Shown here: piece by piece, positions 34,617 to 43,897 of the stretch
Layout: every line of letters begins with the position of its first letter
Numbering within the stretch: the first letter of the stretch is position 1
Source of the DNA: Croceimicrobium sp965228705
GTDB lineage: Bacteria > Bacteroidota > Bacteroidia > Flavobacteriales > Schleiferiaceae
DNA: 64,000 nt
Direction of reading: 5' to 3'
Assembly: GCF_965228705.1 (NCBI RefSeq)
Contig: NZ_OZ245832.1
Location: forward strand, 3,410,001-3,474,000
Position numbers and translations under genes: made by a program
Notes under the pieces: model-generated
Databases searched by the model: none
Told to the model about the DNA's origin: nothing
The model's input: the letters and a program-made list of their open reading frames with translations, nothing else

Positions 34617-37517
34617 TTAGGGGCCTTTAAAGGGCAGGAGAAAGCTAATTTTGGTTCCGGGGTAATCAAGGTCCTCGCTAAGAGGACTAATACTAATTAA
34701 TTCAGTTTCATCTTGATTGTTGAATTGCATTAGCCTTTCCAGAACTAATTGGATGCCTCTGGAAATATGTTTGGAATCTCTTTTTCTTTGGCCCTTCTTC
34801 CAGCCCAAGCCATTATCTTCAATACAAACTTGCAGTTGTTCAGGATTTTGAAGTTTAATTCGGAGTTTTAATTTTTTGTCTTTTTCGCGCTTCCTTAACC
34901 CATGCCACAAGGCATTTTCAATGAAAGGCTGTAGCATCATGGTGGGGATATATGTTTCTTGAATATTTAGTTTTTCATCTACCTCAATTTGGAATGTTAG
35001 TTCGGAATCAAGGCGAACGGACTCCAGTTCAACATATAGCTTCAGGCGTTTGATTTCTTCTTCCAAACTAATCCGATTGTGAAACAAGGACTCTAATTGG
35101 AGTTTTAGGAGTTTCGAAATGCCGCTGATATAATGAATGGCCTTGATGTCCTTATATTTTGAGGCAAAGTGTTGCACTGTATTCAATGAGTTGAATAGAA
35201 AATGCGGGTTCATCATGGCGGTTAATGAGCGTAGCTCTAAAGCTTTAACCTGCCTAAGGGTATCTCTTTTTTGGGCCTCTTCCTTTCGAACTTGTTTAAC
35301 GCGCAACAAGGCAATCCATACAACCAGAGCCATGATGGTCAAAGCCACAGCAATTTGAAAATAAATGCTCCTCCAAAAGGGGGCCGCAATTCGAAAGGTA
35401 TACCTCTTTGCCGGGGAAGCGTCAAAAGGGGAATGGGCCATTCGAATATAGAGCTCGTAAACACCAGGGTGAAGCTTGAATAGCTCCAAAACATCATTGT
35501 TCATGGGTAGCCATTGACCACTACTTGTATTGATTTGATAATAGGCGGTAGCTTTGTTGCCGGGCCTTCCTTTTCGCTTTAAATGAAAGCGTAGGTCATT
35601 TTGATCATAGTCTAATTCTGAAAGGGATTCACCTTCAATAGGTTGATTTGCTCCAGGAATAATGGAGTAGGAGTCAAGATAGAATTCTGGGTATTGAGCC
35701 TTGAGCTTATTCCAATACTTTGTTTTAAGGATACTAAGGCCTTTATTCCCTCCCACCCATAATTGGTCCTCATCCTCATCATAAAATAGATAGTTCACTT
35801 CATCTGAAAGTAAACCTGAATGTTTGCCCAGGTAAAGGGTATCCTTGTCGGCAAAGCAAAAGAGTCCGGTTTTAGTACCTGCATAAATCCGATTTTGAGA
35901 ATCGCTGCAAACGGAGGTGTAAATGGATTTATCTTTTTGAGGGCTTAACTTTTTAAAAATGCCTTCACGAAAAGCATAGAGTCCGATGGAGGAGGCAATG
36001 AGTAAATCCCCATTTGGCTTTAAGTGGAGGTCGTTAATGGGAGCCTTCAGTAGTTCGGCAGCAGTATTGGCGATCAAAAAGTCCAAATGATTACGATCTT
36101 TCCGATATCGATGGAAGAGATGTAAGCCAGTTTTTGTTGCCACAGCGCTCAGGCCTCCTTTTAAAAGCACAATATCTGTTAACTGCCGTCCGGCAAAACG
36201 CGAGACTTTTAAGGTAGAATCCTGGTATTTCTTGAGGACTGCTCCGGCATAACTGCCTGCGTAAATGGTATCTTGATCTGCAGCCAGGCAAGAGGCGGGA
36301 ATGTTATGAACCCAACTATTCAGAGGGAGTTCGGCTACAAAATAGTCTTCGGGTTTCCCTTTGGAAAGAGCGGTGTAAATTTCACCCGAAGGTAGGCGTA
36401 GCACATCATTGCAATAGGGATGAAGGCTTTGTGAATTGCGTACTGGTCTGGCATGGTAGTTCGAGTCGATCAGATCAATACCGGCACCACTAGCCGCGAG
36501 GTATTGTTTGGGGCCAATAGCTTGAATGCGATTAATGAAATTGCTTCCCAGCCCAGACTCAACATTGATGTATTTGAATGGCTTATTTAAAACACAGATC
36601 AGTCCATCGTAATTTGTTGAGATCCATAGGTTTTGCTGCTTATCGGCATAGAGGTAGTTAACATGTTGGTTGTCCAGCGATAGTTGTCGGGTTTGATTTA
36701 GCCATTGACCATTATAGTATTGCATGATTTGCATGCCTTTGCTGGCTATCCAGATATTATTGCGGTCCAAACTACAATAGGCTCGAATTTCATCTGAGAA
36801 GGGAAGATTAAGGCTGTCTTTTATGTTTAGTTCCTGATCTAAGAAATAAATCTTTTGATCTAGTATCATGGAGATTAAGCCCGATTGATCTTGATAAAGG
36901 GCGGCAAGCTCTTGTCTTTTTCCCTTAAGGGAAGTCAGTTCTTTAAACTGGTCATTCTCAAAGAGGAAGGGTCCGTGATCTGTGCCAATCAATAGGCGAT
37001 TGGGCCTCAGTTGGATAAGTGAATTTATTCGGGGTTTTAATAAGGGCTCATAGGGAAGGTGAAATGCTTTTCGAAGGGTCCTGTATCGATTGGAAATAAG
37101 AATTTCTGTTTCGTGGTAGCTGATTAATGAGGTGTCACCATTTTGAATGCGAATGCAGGTATGACGAGGGGAACCGGAACTAATGGTTTCTACACTTTTA
37201 CCATTATAGTGCAGTGTTTTAAAAAGTTGGATGTGGCTGAGCCATATGTTTTGATCGTCGAGAACTACGATACCTTCTACCAGGCCTAGTTTGCTCGCTT
37301 TTAAGAAATCAGGTACTGTAAACTGATTGCCATCGAAGTAAACTACTCCATTTGCAGTGCTTACCCAGAGTTGCTCCCATTGATCTTCGTCTATGCGATA
37401 AATCTCATTACTGGGAAGGCCGTCTTTGAGGTCATAGTTCTCGAAAATAAGAGTAGCCTGGGCCAGACTATTGGAAATAGTGCATAGGGTAATAAAAAGG
37501 AGGTAATAGGATTTCAT
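34617..37517 (-). CDS. Propeller-type sensor histidine kinase (LytS/YpdA-like)
   Basis: A 966-residue membrane sensor. The ATG at 37517 opens a signal peptide (MKSYYLLFITLCTISNSLA-Q). Then come about 14 two-component-regulator propeller repeats (WVSTANGVVYFDG, WISTNYDGLICVL, WVGGNKGLSIL), a Y_Y_Y-type domain (YYQINTSSGQWLPMNND, PGVYELYIRM), one transmembrane helix near 720-740, and a LytS kinase with acceptor His 772 in MNPHFLFNSLN. The ATPase is at the C-terminus (Asn in PFIENALWHG). It senses something outside or in the periplasm. Translation is coupled to the LytTR regulator (TAATG). A decayed homologous tail lies at 29746-29907. Confidence 0.9.
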   Translation of the reverse strand: MKSYYLLFITLCTISNSLAQATLIFENYDLKDGLPSNEIYRIDEDQWEQLWVSTANGVVYFDGNQFTVPDFLKASKLGLVEGIVVLDDQNIWLSHIQLFKTLHYNGKSVETISSGSPRHTCIRIQNGDTSLISYHETEILISNRYRTLRKAFHLPYEPLLKPRINSLIQLRPNRLLIGTDHGPFLFENDQFKELTSLKGKRQELAALYQDQSGLISMILDQKIYFLDQELNIKDSLNLPFSDEIRAYCSLDRNNIWIASKGMQIMQYYNGQWLNQTRQLSLDNQHVNYLYADKQQNLWISTNYDGLICVLNKPFKYINVESGLGSNFINRIQAIGPKQYLAASGAGIDLIDSNYHARPVRNSQSLHPYCNDVLRLPSGEIYTALSKGKPEDYFVAELPLNSWVHNIPASCLAADQDTIYAGSYAGAVLKKYQDSTLKVSRFAGRQLTDIVLLKGGLSAVATKTGLHLFHRYRKDRNHLDFLIANTAAELLKAPINDLHLKPNGDLLIASSIGLYAFREGIFKKLSPQKDKSIYTSVCSDSQNRIYAGTKTGLFCFADKDTLYLGKHSGLLSDEVNYLFYDEDEDQLWVGGNKGLSILKTKYWNKLKAQYPEFYLDSYSIIPGANQPIEGESLSELDYDQNDLRFHLKRKGRPGNKATAYYQINTSSGQWLPMNNDVLELFKLHPGVYELYIRMAHSPFDASPAKRYTFRIAAPFWRSIYFQIAVALTIMALVVWIALLRVKQVRKEEAQKRDTLRQVKALELRSLTAMMNPHFLFNSLNTVQHFASKYKDIKAIHYISGISKLLKLQLESLFHNRISLEEEIKRLKLYVELESVRLDSELTFQIEVDEKLNIQETYIPTMMLQPFIENALWHGLRKREKDKKLKLRIKLQNPEQLQVCIEDNGLGWKKGQRKRDSKHISRGIQLVLERLMQFNNQDETELISISPLSEDLDYPGTKISFLLPFKGP

Positions 37518-38260
37518 TACATACCCGGCCGAGTGCAAAACTCTTCTAGTTTTCTTTTAAAATCGAGTAGCTTCCTTTTCGCGATGGGTACCTTTTCGCC
37601 ATTGGTCAAGATTACCGTACTCCCGCCTTCTGTGGTGTAGGAGCTCATATAGTTTAGGTTGATCATATGAGAATTATGCGGTCGAAAGAATAATTCTTGG
37701 GGTAGAGCTTTTTCGAATTCCTTCAAAGTTTTAGAGACCAGTCGGTTGCCTTCCTGGCTTAATTTTAAGAGGGTGTAGCATCCATCCGCTTTCAGGCTTA
37801 CAATTTCGTTGATTGCTAAAATTTCGATGCCATTGGATTTGGGAATTGCAATTCGGTTGCTTTGTTTTTGGGGTCTTAATTTCCTTTCTCTTTTCAGGCT
37901 TAAAGCCTTTTGACAAGCTTTTTGGAGTTCATCCGGATCAATGGGTTTGGTGAGGTAGTCCAGGGCAGAGGCTTTAACGGCTTTAATGCCAAAATCACTG
38001 AAGGCCGTAACAAAAACCAAGGCCGGTTTAGGCTTTAAAAAACTGACTTTTTCTAAGAATTCAAATCCATCAATATCGGGCATTTTAATATCCAATAAAA
38101 GGAGATCAAAATCTTCGAGCATCATTAAGTCCATGGCCTCCTCAGCAGAACTGGCCATGCTAATGGAGTCAATATGAGCTGAACAGAATTGCTCAAGCAG
38201 AGAGCGGAGGTTTTCACGCGCAAGGCGCTCATCATCAATAAGCAGGGTTCGTAATTTCAT
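37517..38260 (-). CDS. LytTR-family response regulator
   Basis: A 247-residue regulator, partner of the propeller kinase. The ATG at 38260 starts directly at the receiver (MKLRTLLIDDERLARENL). Phosphoacceptor Asp 57 is in LLLLDIKMP, with Lys 105 in LTKP. The LytTR DNA-binding domain fills about 140-245 (VSLKADGCYTLLKL, RPHNSHMINLNYM). It is the first gene of a two-gene operon with the kinase. Likely targets are the secreted-protein genes on either side. Confidence 0.92.
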   Translation of the reverse strand: MKLRTLLIDDERLARENLRSLLEQFCSAHIDSISMASSAEEAMDLMMLEDFDLLLLDIKMPDIDGFEFLEKVSFLKPKPALVFVTAFSDFGIKAVKASALDYLTKPIDPDELQKACQKALSLKRERKLRPQKQSNRIAIPKSNGIEILAINEIVSLKADGCYTLLKLSQEGNRLVSKTLKEFEKALPQELFFRPHNSHMINLNYMSSYTTEGGSTVILTNGEKVPIAKRKLLDFKRKLEEFCTRPGM

Positions 38261-38458
38261 TGAGCCTTTAGTATCAATAACACCATTCAAAATATGCCTT
38301 GGTCTTTGAATGAAGAAACAGATATTTATCTGTGGGGCTTCAAATAAAAGCGGAAGTGCTGCTTTATTTCTGGTCCTCCAAAAATTTTACCGATATAAAA
38401 ATGCTAATTAGATTGGAATTAATCAATTCTGATTCAGAGGAAAATTCCTGATTTTAAT

Positions 38459-38493
38459 AAATCAGAGGGCAGTTTAAATGTCTGCCCTCTGAT
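38459..38493 (-). terminator. Terminator of the secreted-protein pair at 38503-41653
   Basis: A perfect 12-base stem, atcagagggcag (38461-38472) with ctgccctctgat (38482-38493), has a nine-base loop. Read on the minus strand it lies 10 bases after the stop at 38503 and continues into an A/T-rich tail. Confidence 0.75.
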
Positions 38494-38502
38494 CTGGATT
38501 TA

Positions 38503-39192
38503 TTATTTAATTAGGATGCTTCTGCTAAGCAATCTATCTTCCAATTGAATATTGAAGTAATACATCCCAGGGCTCAGTTGGGAGACATCAAGAATTAAGG
38601 TATTGTCTTCCTGAGTGATCTTAAGCTTTACGCTTTGACCTATACTGGAAAACAGTTGAATGTCTTCAGTTTTAAGCTTGGCATATTGGTCTTCTATTTT
38701 CAGGAAATCATCCACGGGATTGGGGTAAATACGCAATCGCGATTCCGTTTCTTTTAAGGCCAATTGACTGGCACTTAAAATGAGTTCTTGTTCTTCCTGA
38801 TTGGATTGATTGAAAGCAATAAGCTCATGGGCAGAGTTAATTTCCAATTGATCCAGGATTAGATCGGATACCTTTAGAAGCTGCCAGGAAACCCCTTGAT
38901 CATCCGAATAGATAACCCGAGTTTTAGTCATGGCCATATCCAGTCGCAAGACATAAATCCGACCTCCACTTAGCAATACGGATTCTACCGTAAGGAAAGG
39001 ATCTGCGGCCAGAATTCTGCTGGTCCCATGTTGACTGCTTTGGTACAATCCGGGTTCATCCGTGTTTTTTTGGATGTGATAGGAATTTTCAGCTCCCTGT
39101 TGCTGGCCTAAAGCACTGCCCTGGGCAAATGCAAACTGACTTATAATGAGGAATAGGCTCAGGAGTTGTTTTTGTAGTCTATTGGTTTTCAT
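38503..39192 (-). CDS. Small T9SS-exported protein with C-terminal sorting domain
   Basis: A 229-residue protein with signal peptide (MKTNRLQKQLLSLFLIISQFAFA-Q). The first 130 mature residues contain one BNR-like segment (VIYSDDQGVSWQLL) and are otherwise unassigned. A type A sorting domain follows (IYPNPVDDFLKI, SSIGQSVKL, LSPGMYYFNIQL, SRSILIK). It starts seven bases after the large gene upstream, which has no sorting domain of its own. Confidence 0.8.
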   Translation of the reverse strand: MKTNRLQKQLLSLFLIISQFAFAQGSALGQQQGAENSYHIQKNTDEPGLYQSSQHGTSRILAADPFLTVESVLLSGGRIYVLRLDMAMTKTRVIYSDDQGVSWQLLKVSDLILDQLEINSAHELIAFNQSNQEEQELILSASQLALKETESRLRIYPNPVDDFLKIEDQYAKLKTEDIQLFSSIGQSVKLKITQEDNTLILDVSQLSPGMYYFNIQLEDRLLSRSILIK

Positions 39193-39199
39193 AATTGTC

Positions 39200-41653
39200 T
39201 TATTTGAAATTCACATTAGGCGTGCAATCATTGCAATAGGTATTGTTATTCGTGATATTACCTAGCATATCACCAACATTGCCTGAGCCGGAAACATGGG
39301 CGGCTTTATCGCAGGCATCTCCACAACTGAGTATGCCAAGATTGTTATTGATTACATATTCAATAAAGGGGGTGAGGTCAATAATGTGACAACGACTAGG
39401 GGCGCTGGGGAGTGTATTTGGCGGCATAGTCCATATCGGACAGTTTTGAGGCCCCTGGGTGAACATTTCCACTTCTTCTAAAATAGGATCAACGAAGTCT
39501 TCGCAAGGGGAAGGGTCTTCTGCTAAACAGCGGAATTCATTGTTTTGAATATCACTATGCCAAATAGTTCCATCAGGGTCGGCACAGGTGCACATTCCCA
39601 GCCAGGCATGTGGGGTAATGAGGATGTCGGTGTAATTCTGTGTGAAAATAGAGCTGTAAACTCGAGCTACACCACCAGCATAAGCATAGTCGTACCCTGC
39701 TCCGGGATCTCTTTTTCCAAGAAGGATACCAAGGCTAGCGTCTCTCAGTACCATTTCATTGGCGGTTAATTGTCCAATAATGCTGAAGTCATTGGAGCAG
39801 GCATCCATATGTCCCCAAACTTCGATACCTAACCACTCGCAGTAGCCTAAGCTGGAGCCATCAATAATTAGTTCAGCGCCTCTTTGCACTTCAATTTTAC
39901 TGCAATTACGCATGATGATTACCGAATTGCTGATATTGAGGGTGGCATTGGTTTCGATTACAATATTGCCATCAAAAACCAAAGTGTCATTTGAGTACTG
40001 TGCAGAGTTGCCATTGAAAATGGTGTCCCCAAGGGGGTAATCTGAAGGCTTACTACAGCAGGGTTCAATTTCAATTTCAAAGCTGGCTGTTGCCTGGCAT
40101 GCGCTATCTGGGCCATAAACGGTAACCTCATAAATGCCTGGGTTTAGCGCCAAGATACTGGAGGTGGATTCGCCGGTACTCCAATGGTAAGTTAAATTGC
40201 TGCCGGAGCTAATCGTGCTGAGTTGCATGCCACTTACCGGTAAACAGGGTAGGTCTTCGCCTTCAATGCTAACAGTTACGGCTTCATAAACATCAATGTC
40301 GATGGATTTTGAGTCAGTGCATCCGAAAGCATTGGTATAGCTGTATTCAATGCTGTGCGTTCCTGGGCCGGCAAGTCCCGGGTCGAAAACTCCGCTGGCA
40401 TTAACCCCTGTTCCATTGTAGTTTCCACCCGTTGGCGTAGCGCTTAGGTTTACCGAAGGGTCGGTGATACAAAAACTACCAGCAGGATTGAGTTGAACAT
40501 TAGGCTTGGGGTTGATAGTGATTTCAACCGTATCCGTACCATAGCAATCGGGTAATACCCAAACTTCAACAATATAGGTTCCGCTTTGATTAACCGTAAT
40601 TGTTTGGGTTCCTTCGCCAGTATTCCAATGGTAGAGCGCGTTTTGGAAATAGCCAGCATCTAATTGGAAGGAAGCGGGTTCGCAGGCTTCTTGATCCGGA
40701 CCAAGATCTATTTCCATTGAGTTTACCACTACGGTTACAGTATCCTTAGCCGGGCAGTTAAGCTCCACAAAGTTCCGGGTCACTTCATATTGGGTGGTCA
40801 CATTAGGGCTTACCGTAATAATAGCGGTATTGCCTTCGGGTTGACCCGTGTTGAGGTTGATCCAAGAATAGGTAGGGGTAAGATTTAAAGAATTGCAAAC
40901 CCGGCCAATGTCAACGGATTGAGTGGTGTCGCAGATTAGGGTGTCTGGACCTGCGAAGTCGAAATTTTCGATGATTTCAATATCATCTACCGTTGAACCT
41001 ATGGTAGGGGGTAGGGAATCGGGATTGCGGGTGTAGAGCCAGATATTAGACCAGGCGCTATCCGGATAAAAACAATCCGCGTAAAGCATAAAGCCGCTGG
41101 TGTTGGGTTCGAAGCTAAGCAGGTTTTGACTGCCATTAACCGAGGGTCGGGCCCATCCACCTTGATGCAAAGAATTGGTTGGTATAGGAGCGGTGCTGGT
41201 TACTTCTACTTCTACCTGGGCAGCTCGAGTAGAGGAGGCCATATAGCTGTTAATGCGTTTCGATTGGAGAGCGACGATATACTGTTTGCCGGGAACTAAA
41301 GTGGAGATTCCCTGGGAAAAGCCTTCACTAAACATTTGTTGGCTGGCTGGTCGACCTGATAGATAGGCTGCAACAAATTCCATGGCTGATGGCGAGGAGG
41401 TTGAAGCTGTGGTGGCGTGGGGAGTGCCATGCGAATTCCGCCAAGGGGGATAATAATCGTAGGTTGGGACATTCATAGGGCTCCAACATGCAGCAGAAGG
41501 ATTGCTCGAGCAGGGTGGTTGACTAGTCCAACTTAGTTCGCCATTGGTGACGAGATTGTCGCATTGGCCCCAGGTGGGTATAGAAAATAGTAGCAGGGCA
41601 ACTGCTACTATTCCCTCAAAGAGAATTCTTCCAGGGGGTAAAAGTGCTTTCAT
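39200..41653 (-). CDS. Large exported protein with PKD/Ig-like domains, no sorting domain
   Basis: An 817-residue protein. Signal peptide at 1-29 (IVAVALLLFSIPTWG-Q). An N-terminal jelly-roll-like region follows (NLVTNGELSW... DDIEIIENFDF), then PKD/Ig-like repeats (YHWNTGEGTQTITVNQSGTYIVEVW, YHWSTGESTSSILALNPGIYEVTVY) and a region of parallel-helix character from about 550 (NATLNISNSVIIMRNCSKIEVQRGAELIIDGS). It is rich in cysteine. The protein stops at NVNFK without the usual sorting domain, and seven bases later a small protein with one begins. It is probably surface-exposed or adhesive. Confidence 0.7.
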   Translation of the reverse strand: MKALLPPGRILFEGIVAVALLLFSIPTWGQCDNLVTNGELSWTSQPPCSSNPSAACWSPMNVPTYDYYPPWRNSHGTPHATTASTSSPSAMEFVAAYLSGRPASQQMFSEGFSQGISTLVPGKQYIVALQSKRINSYMASSTRAAQVEVEVTSTAPIPTNSLHQGGWARPSVNGSQNLLSFEPNTSGFMLYADCFYPDSAWSNIWLYTRNPDSLPPTIGSTVDDIEIIENFDFAGPDTLICDTTQSVDIGRVCNSLNLTPTYSWINLNTGQPEGNTAIITVSPNVTTQYEVTRNFVELNCPAKDTVTVVVNSMEIDLGPDQEACEPASFQLDAGYFQNALYHWNTGEGTQTITVNQSGTYIVEVWVLPDCYGTDTVEITINPKPNVQLNPAGSFCITDPSVNLSATPTGGNYNGTGVNASGVFDPGLAGPGTHSIEYSYTNAFGCTDSKSIDIDVYEAVTVSIEGEDLPCLPVSGMQLSTISSGSNLTYHWSTGESTSSILALNPGIYEVTVYGPDSACQATASFEIEIEPCCSKPSDYPLGDTIFNGNSAQYSNDTLVFDGNIVIETNATLNISNSVIIMRNCSKIEVQRGAELIIDGSSLGYCEWLGIEVWGHMDACSNDFSIIGQLTANEMVLRDASLGILLGKRDPGAGYDYAYAGGVARVYSSIFTQNYTDILITPHAWLGMCTCADPDGTIWHSDIQNNEFRCLAEDPSPCEDFVDPILEEVEMFTQGPQNCPIWTMPPNTLPSAPSRCHIIDLTPFIEYVINNNLGILSCGDACDKAAHVSGSGNVGDMLGNITNNNTYCNDCTPNVNFK

Positions 41654-41852
41654 AATGTTCGTATATGATTTGCACTTAAGATCCGTTCTTAGACTAAGCT
41701 TAGGAAGATGAAATAAGCAGATGGGAGGGATGGGTAAATGAGTGGGCGATGGATTGAGCTAAATGGGAATGGGGTTTTAAAGAAATTGAAATGATGAGCT
41801 TTAAGTCAATAGAATTAGCACTATTTTTAGGTGTGGTGCGTTAATTTTTAGG

Positions 41853-42257
41853 ATGAGGATGAAATTTTTTTTCCTGCTACTGGCTCCTGTTTTACTTTAT
41901 GGTCAAGAGGGTGATGAGTTCTTTCGGGTTCGGGATTTTATATTGGACTCGGTGCAGGTTTCTAATGCCCTCAGTTTTATTCAAGGAAGAGATGACAGCA
42001 TAGGTTTGATGTCTGATTCGCCGTTTTTTGGAGATGGTAGTGACTTTAAGGTGGGGCGTGTTAGAGTAAGTCTCTTTCGAGGAGGTCAATATTTGTATAG
42101 TGCGGTTAGTCTTGGGAGATATCGTGAAGAGGAGATAGCTGAATTGTATCAAATGTGTGAGAAAGGTGATTCTCTCCTTATTGAGGATATTACAGTTTAT
42201 TATAAGTGCAAGCGTGCCTTTAAAATTGGTGAACCGGTTTCAGTTGTTTTAAGATGA
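41853..42257 (+). CDS. Small exported protein with a GldM-C-like domain
   Basis: A 134-residue protein with a short signal peptide (MRMKFFFLLLAPVLLYG-Q). The C-terminal part (EEEIAELYQMCEKGDSLLIEDITVYYKCK... IGEPVSVVL) resembles the last domain of GldM, in which a 'GD.v.iedI' strand follows a helix. GldM itself is a 500-residue inner-membrane motor protein, so this is only a lone domain-like copy. Its stop overlaps the next start (ATGA). The family call is tentative. Confidence 0.5.
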   Translation: MRMKFFFLLLAPVLLYGQEGDEFFRVRDFILDSVQVSNALSFIQGRDDSIGLMSDSPFFGDGSDFKVGRVRVSLFRGGQYLYSAVSLGRYREEEIAELYQMCEKGDSLLIEDITVYYKCKRAFKIGEPVSVVLR

Positions 42258-43021
42258 GGTTTTTACTTCGGATCAAGCTTTGTGTTTTGTTTTTAACAAT
42301 GGTTAGTGTTTGCTCAGGGCAGAGTAGGTCTCCCGAAATTCGTATTCAAGCCATGTCAAGAGTGGAATCCGTAGTGCATATTCTGAATGCGGAAATTAAG
42401 CTCCACTCTTCGGGTAAATTCTATTTGCTCAAAGAATTGCAAAGTTTGGGACCGGACTCTATCTTTAATCTGGCTCTAAGGAAGGAGCATATTCCTTATG
42501 AGGATCTGTGGCAGAAGCAGGAGTCAGGGACAATTATTGATACTCTAAGTTTAGCATTAGTCGATTCATTTCTAAATTCTCTGGAAGCGAAACCACTTAG
42601 TTTTAATTCCTATCTGGATTCTATGGCTTATCAAAGTTTCGTGGTAGATAGTATTCATAAGCTATGGCAATTGAAAGAGGAGGGAAGTTTGTTGCCAGAA
42701 GCATATAAAAGGGACCCCTATAAGTTTGAACAATTGCTTTTAAGGCCTGAATTTGAATTTACCCAATTAATAATGGTAGGGATTCTAAGTCCGGGCTTTG
42801 GGGATACCCTTCGGTTGGAGTCCAGGAGTAAATTGAACTTTATGCTTCCTTGGCAATTGGAAACGGAGGTTTATTATAATCCATCCATTAGTCGAAGTTT
42901 ATTTGCGCTATTGAAAGCTTTGAATGCCTATCCAAACCGTCAAGTTCTCTCTGGAAGAGGAACTCTGATTTATAATTATCCAGAATATTATGCGAGTCAA
43001 TTTCTTGCTAAGGAAAATTAG
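42254..43021 (+). CDS. Exported protein of unknown function
   Basis: A 255-residue protein with a signal peptide (MRFLLRIKLCVLFLTMVSVCSG-Q). The mature part is mostly helical (RVESVVHILNAEIKLHSSGKF, DSFLNSLEAKPLSFNSYLDS) and ends YYASQFLAKEN. I do not recognise a family. It is coupled to the GldM-C-like gene by a four-base overlap, and the two probably work together. It is the last gene before the direct-repeat islet. Confidence 0.6.
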   Translation: MRFLLRIKLCVLFLTMVSVCSGQSRSPEIRIQAMSRVESVVHILNAEIKLHSSGKFYLLKELQSLGPDSIFNLALRKEHIPYEDLWQKQESGTIIDTLSLALVDSFLNSLEAKPLSFNSYLDSMAYQSFVVDSIHKLWQLKEEGSLLPEAYKRDPYKFEQLLLRPEFEFTQLIMVGILSPGFGDTLRLESRSKLNFMLPWQLETEVYYNPSISRSLFALLKALNAYPNRQVLSGRGTLIYNYPEYYASQFLAKEN

Positions 43022-43068
43022 ACTTGGTTGAAATAATGTTCTTTGACACGGTTATTTTTTACTGAAAA

Positions 43069-43208
43069 TGGAAAACCATAATCATTAATCTCGGTCTAAT
43101 CTTAAAGGTGTGTCTCTTGGAGATATACTTAAGCTCTGGAGCTCAAGCTTAAAATGAAAAAAGCCTCAGAGCTGTTGCTCTAAGGCTTTTCTAGTAGCGG
43201 GGGTCAGA
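43069..43208. repeat. 140-base direct repeat, left copy
   Basis: This segment matches 46754-46893 at a constant offset of 3685 bases, with five mismatches and no gaps. It contains a terminator-like hairpin (stem arms agcctcagagc and gctctaaggct, 43162-43187) and ends in tagcgggggtcaga, equal to the last 14 bases of the initiator tRNA gene of the right copy with one change. After 43208 the similarity stops and no tRNA body follows. Confidence 0.9.
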
Positions 43209-43630
43209 TTTGAAAATCAAGGAAAATCGCTCTGTATCTCGCATTCTGCCGTTTGTATTTTATTTCAAATTTTCCTGTATTTGTGTAGGTCAATCTATTG
43301 ATTTAATGATTTCCTCGTACGTTCTACCGCTCCATTTCCCCTCCGTCTGAACAGTTTGATAGATACTTTCTTTTTTATCTATAAAGTCTTTAAATTGATA
43401 ATTACCATCATATTCTATGTTGATCAAGCCTTTGGTGTTTATAAAATCTCTAAATACATTTCTTATCGAACCGGCAGGCTTACCTTTTGAAAAGTTGTAG
43501 TTGACGAATATTATATCGCAATGAAAAATATTTACTACTCTTTTAATTATGGGGTGATCAAATTGTAAGCTTCCCTTAAAACCGAACTGTTTAAAAGTAG
43601 AGGAATAGGATTAATTTTAAACAGTCGATT

Positions 43631-43897
43631 ATGAGAAAGAGTAAGTTTTCGCCAGAGAAGATTGCCAGGGTCTTGAAAGAGTTTGATCAAGGTAGAAGTG
43701 CACAGGAATTGAGCCGAGAGTACGGGGTTAGTACCGCAACGTTTTACAAATGGCGAGAGCGTTATGCTGGCATGAGTGGAAAGGAGTTAAAGCGTATAAA
43801 GGATCTTGAAGAGGAAAACAGGAAGCTTAAGCAGATGTACGCGAACCTGGCCCTAGATCATCAACTAGCTAAAGAGATTATTGAAAAAAAGCTTTAA
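43631..43897 (+). CDS. IS3-family transposase OrfA
   Basis: An 88-residue protein with an N-terminal HTH_Tnp_1 domain (FSPEKIARVLKEFDQGRSAQ, YGVSTATFYKWRERYAG) and a C-terminal leucine-zipper-like coiled coil (LKRIKDLEEENRKLKQMYANL). A slippery heptamer A AAA AAG lies at 43885-43891, just before its TAA, for a -1 frameshift into OrfB. Confidence 0.95.
   Translation: MRKSKFSPEKIARVLKEFDQGRSAQELSREYGVSTATFYKWRERYAGMSGKELKRIKDLEEENRKLKQMYANLALDHQLAKEIIEKKL

Noticed and set aside
38503..41653. The two secreted-protein genes as one gene broken by a frameshift
   Set aside because: The second protein has its own ATG and full signal peptide, and a clear stop ends the first. No simple base change joins them.
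43195..43208. A second tRNA gene in the left direct repeat
   Set aside because: Only the last 14 bases of a tRNA are present; the D, anticodon and T arms are absent.
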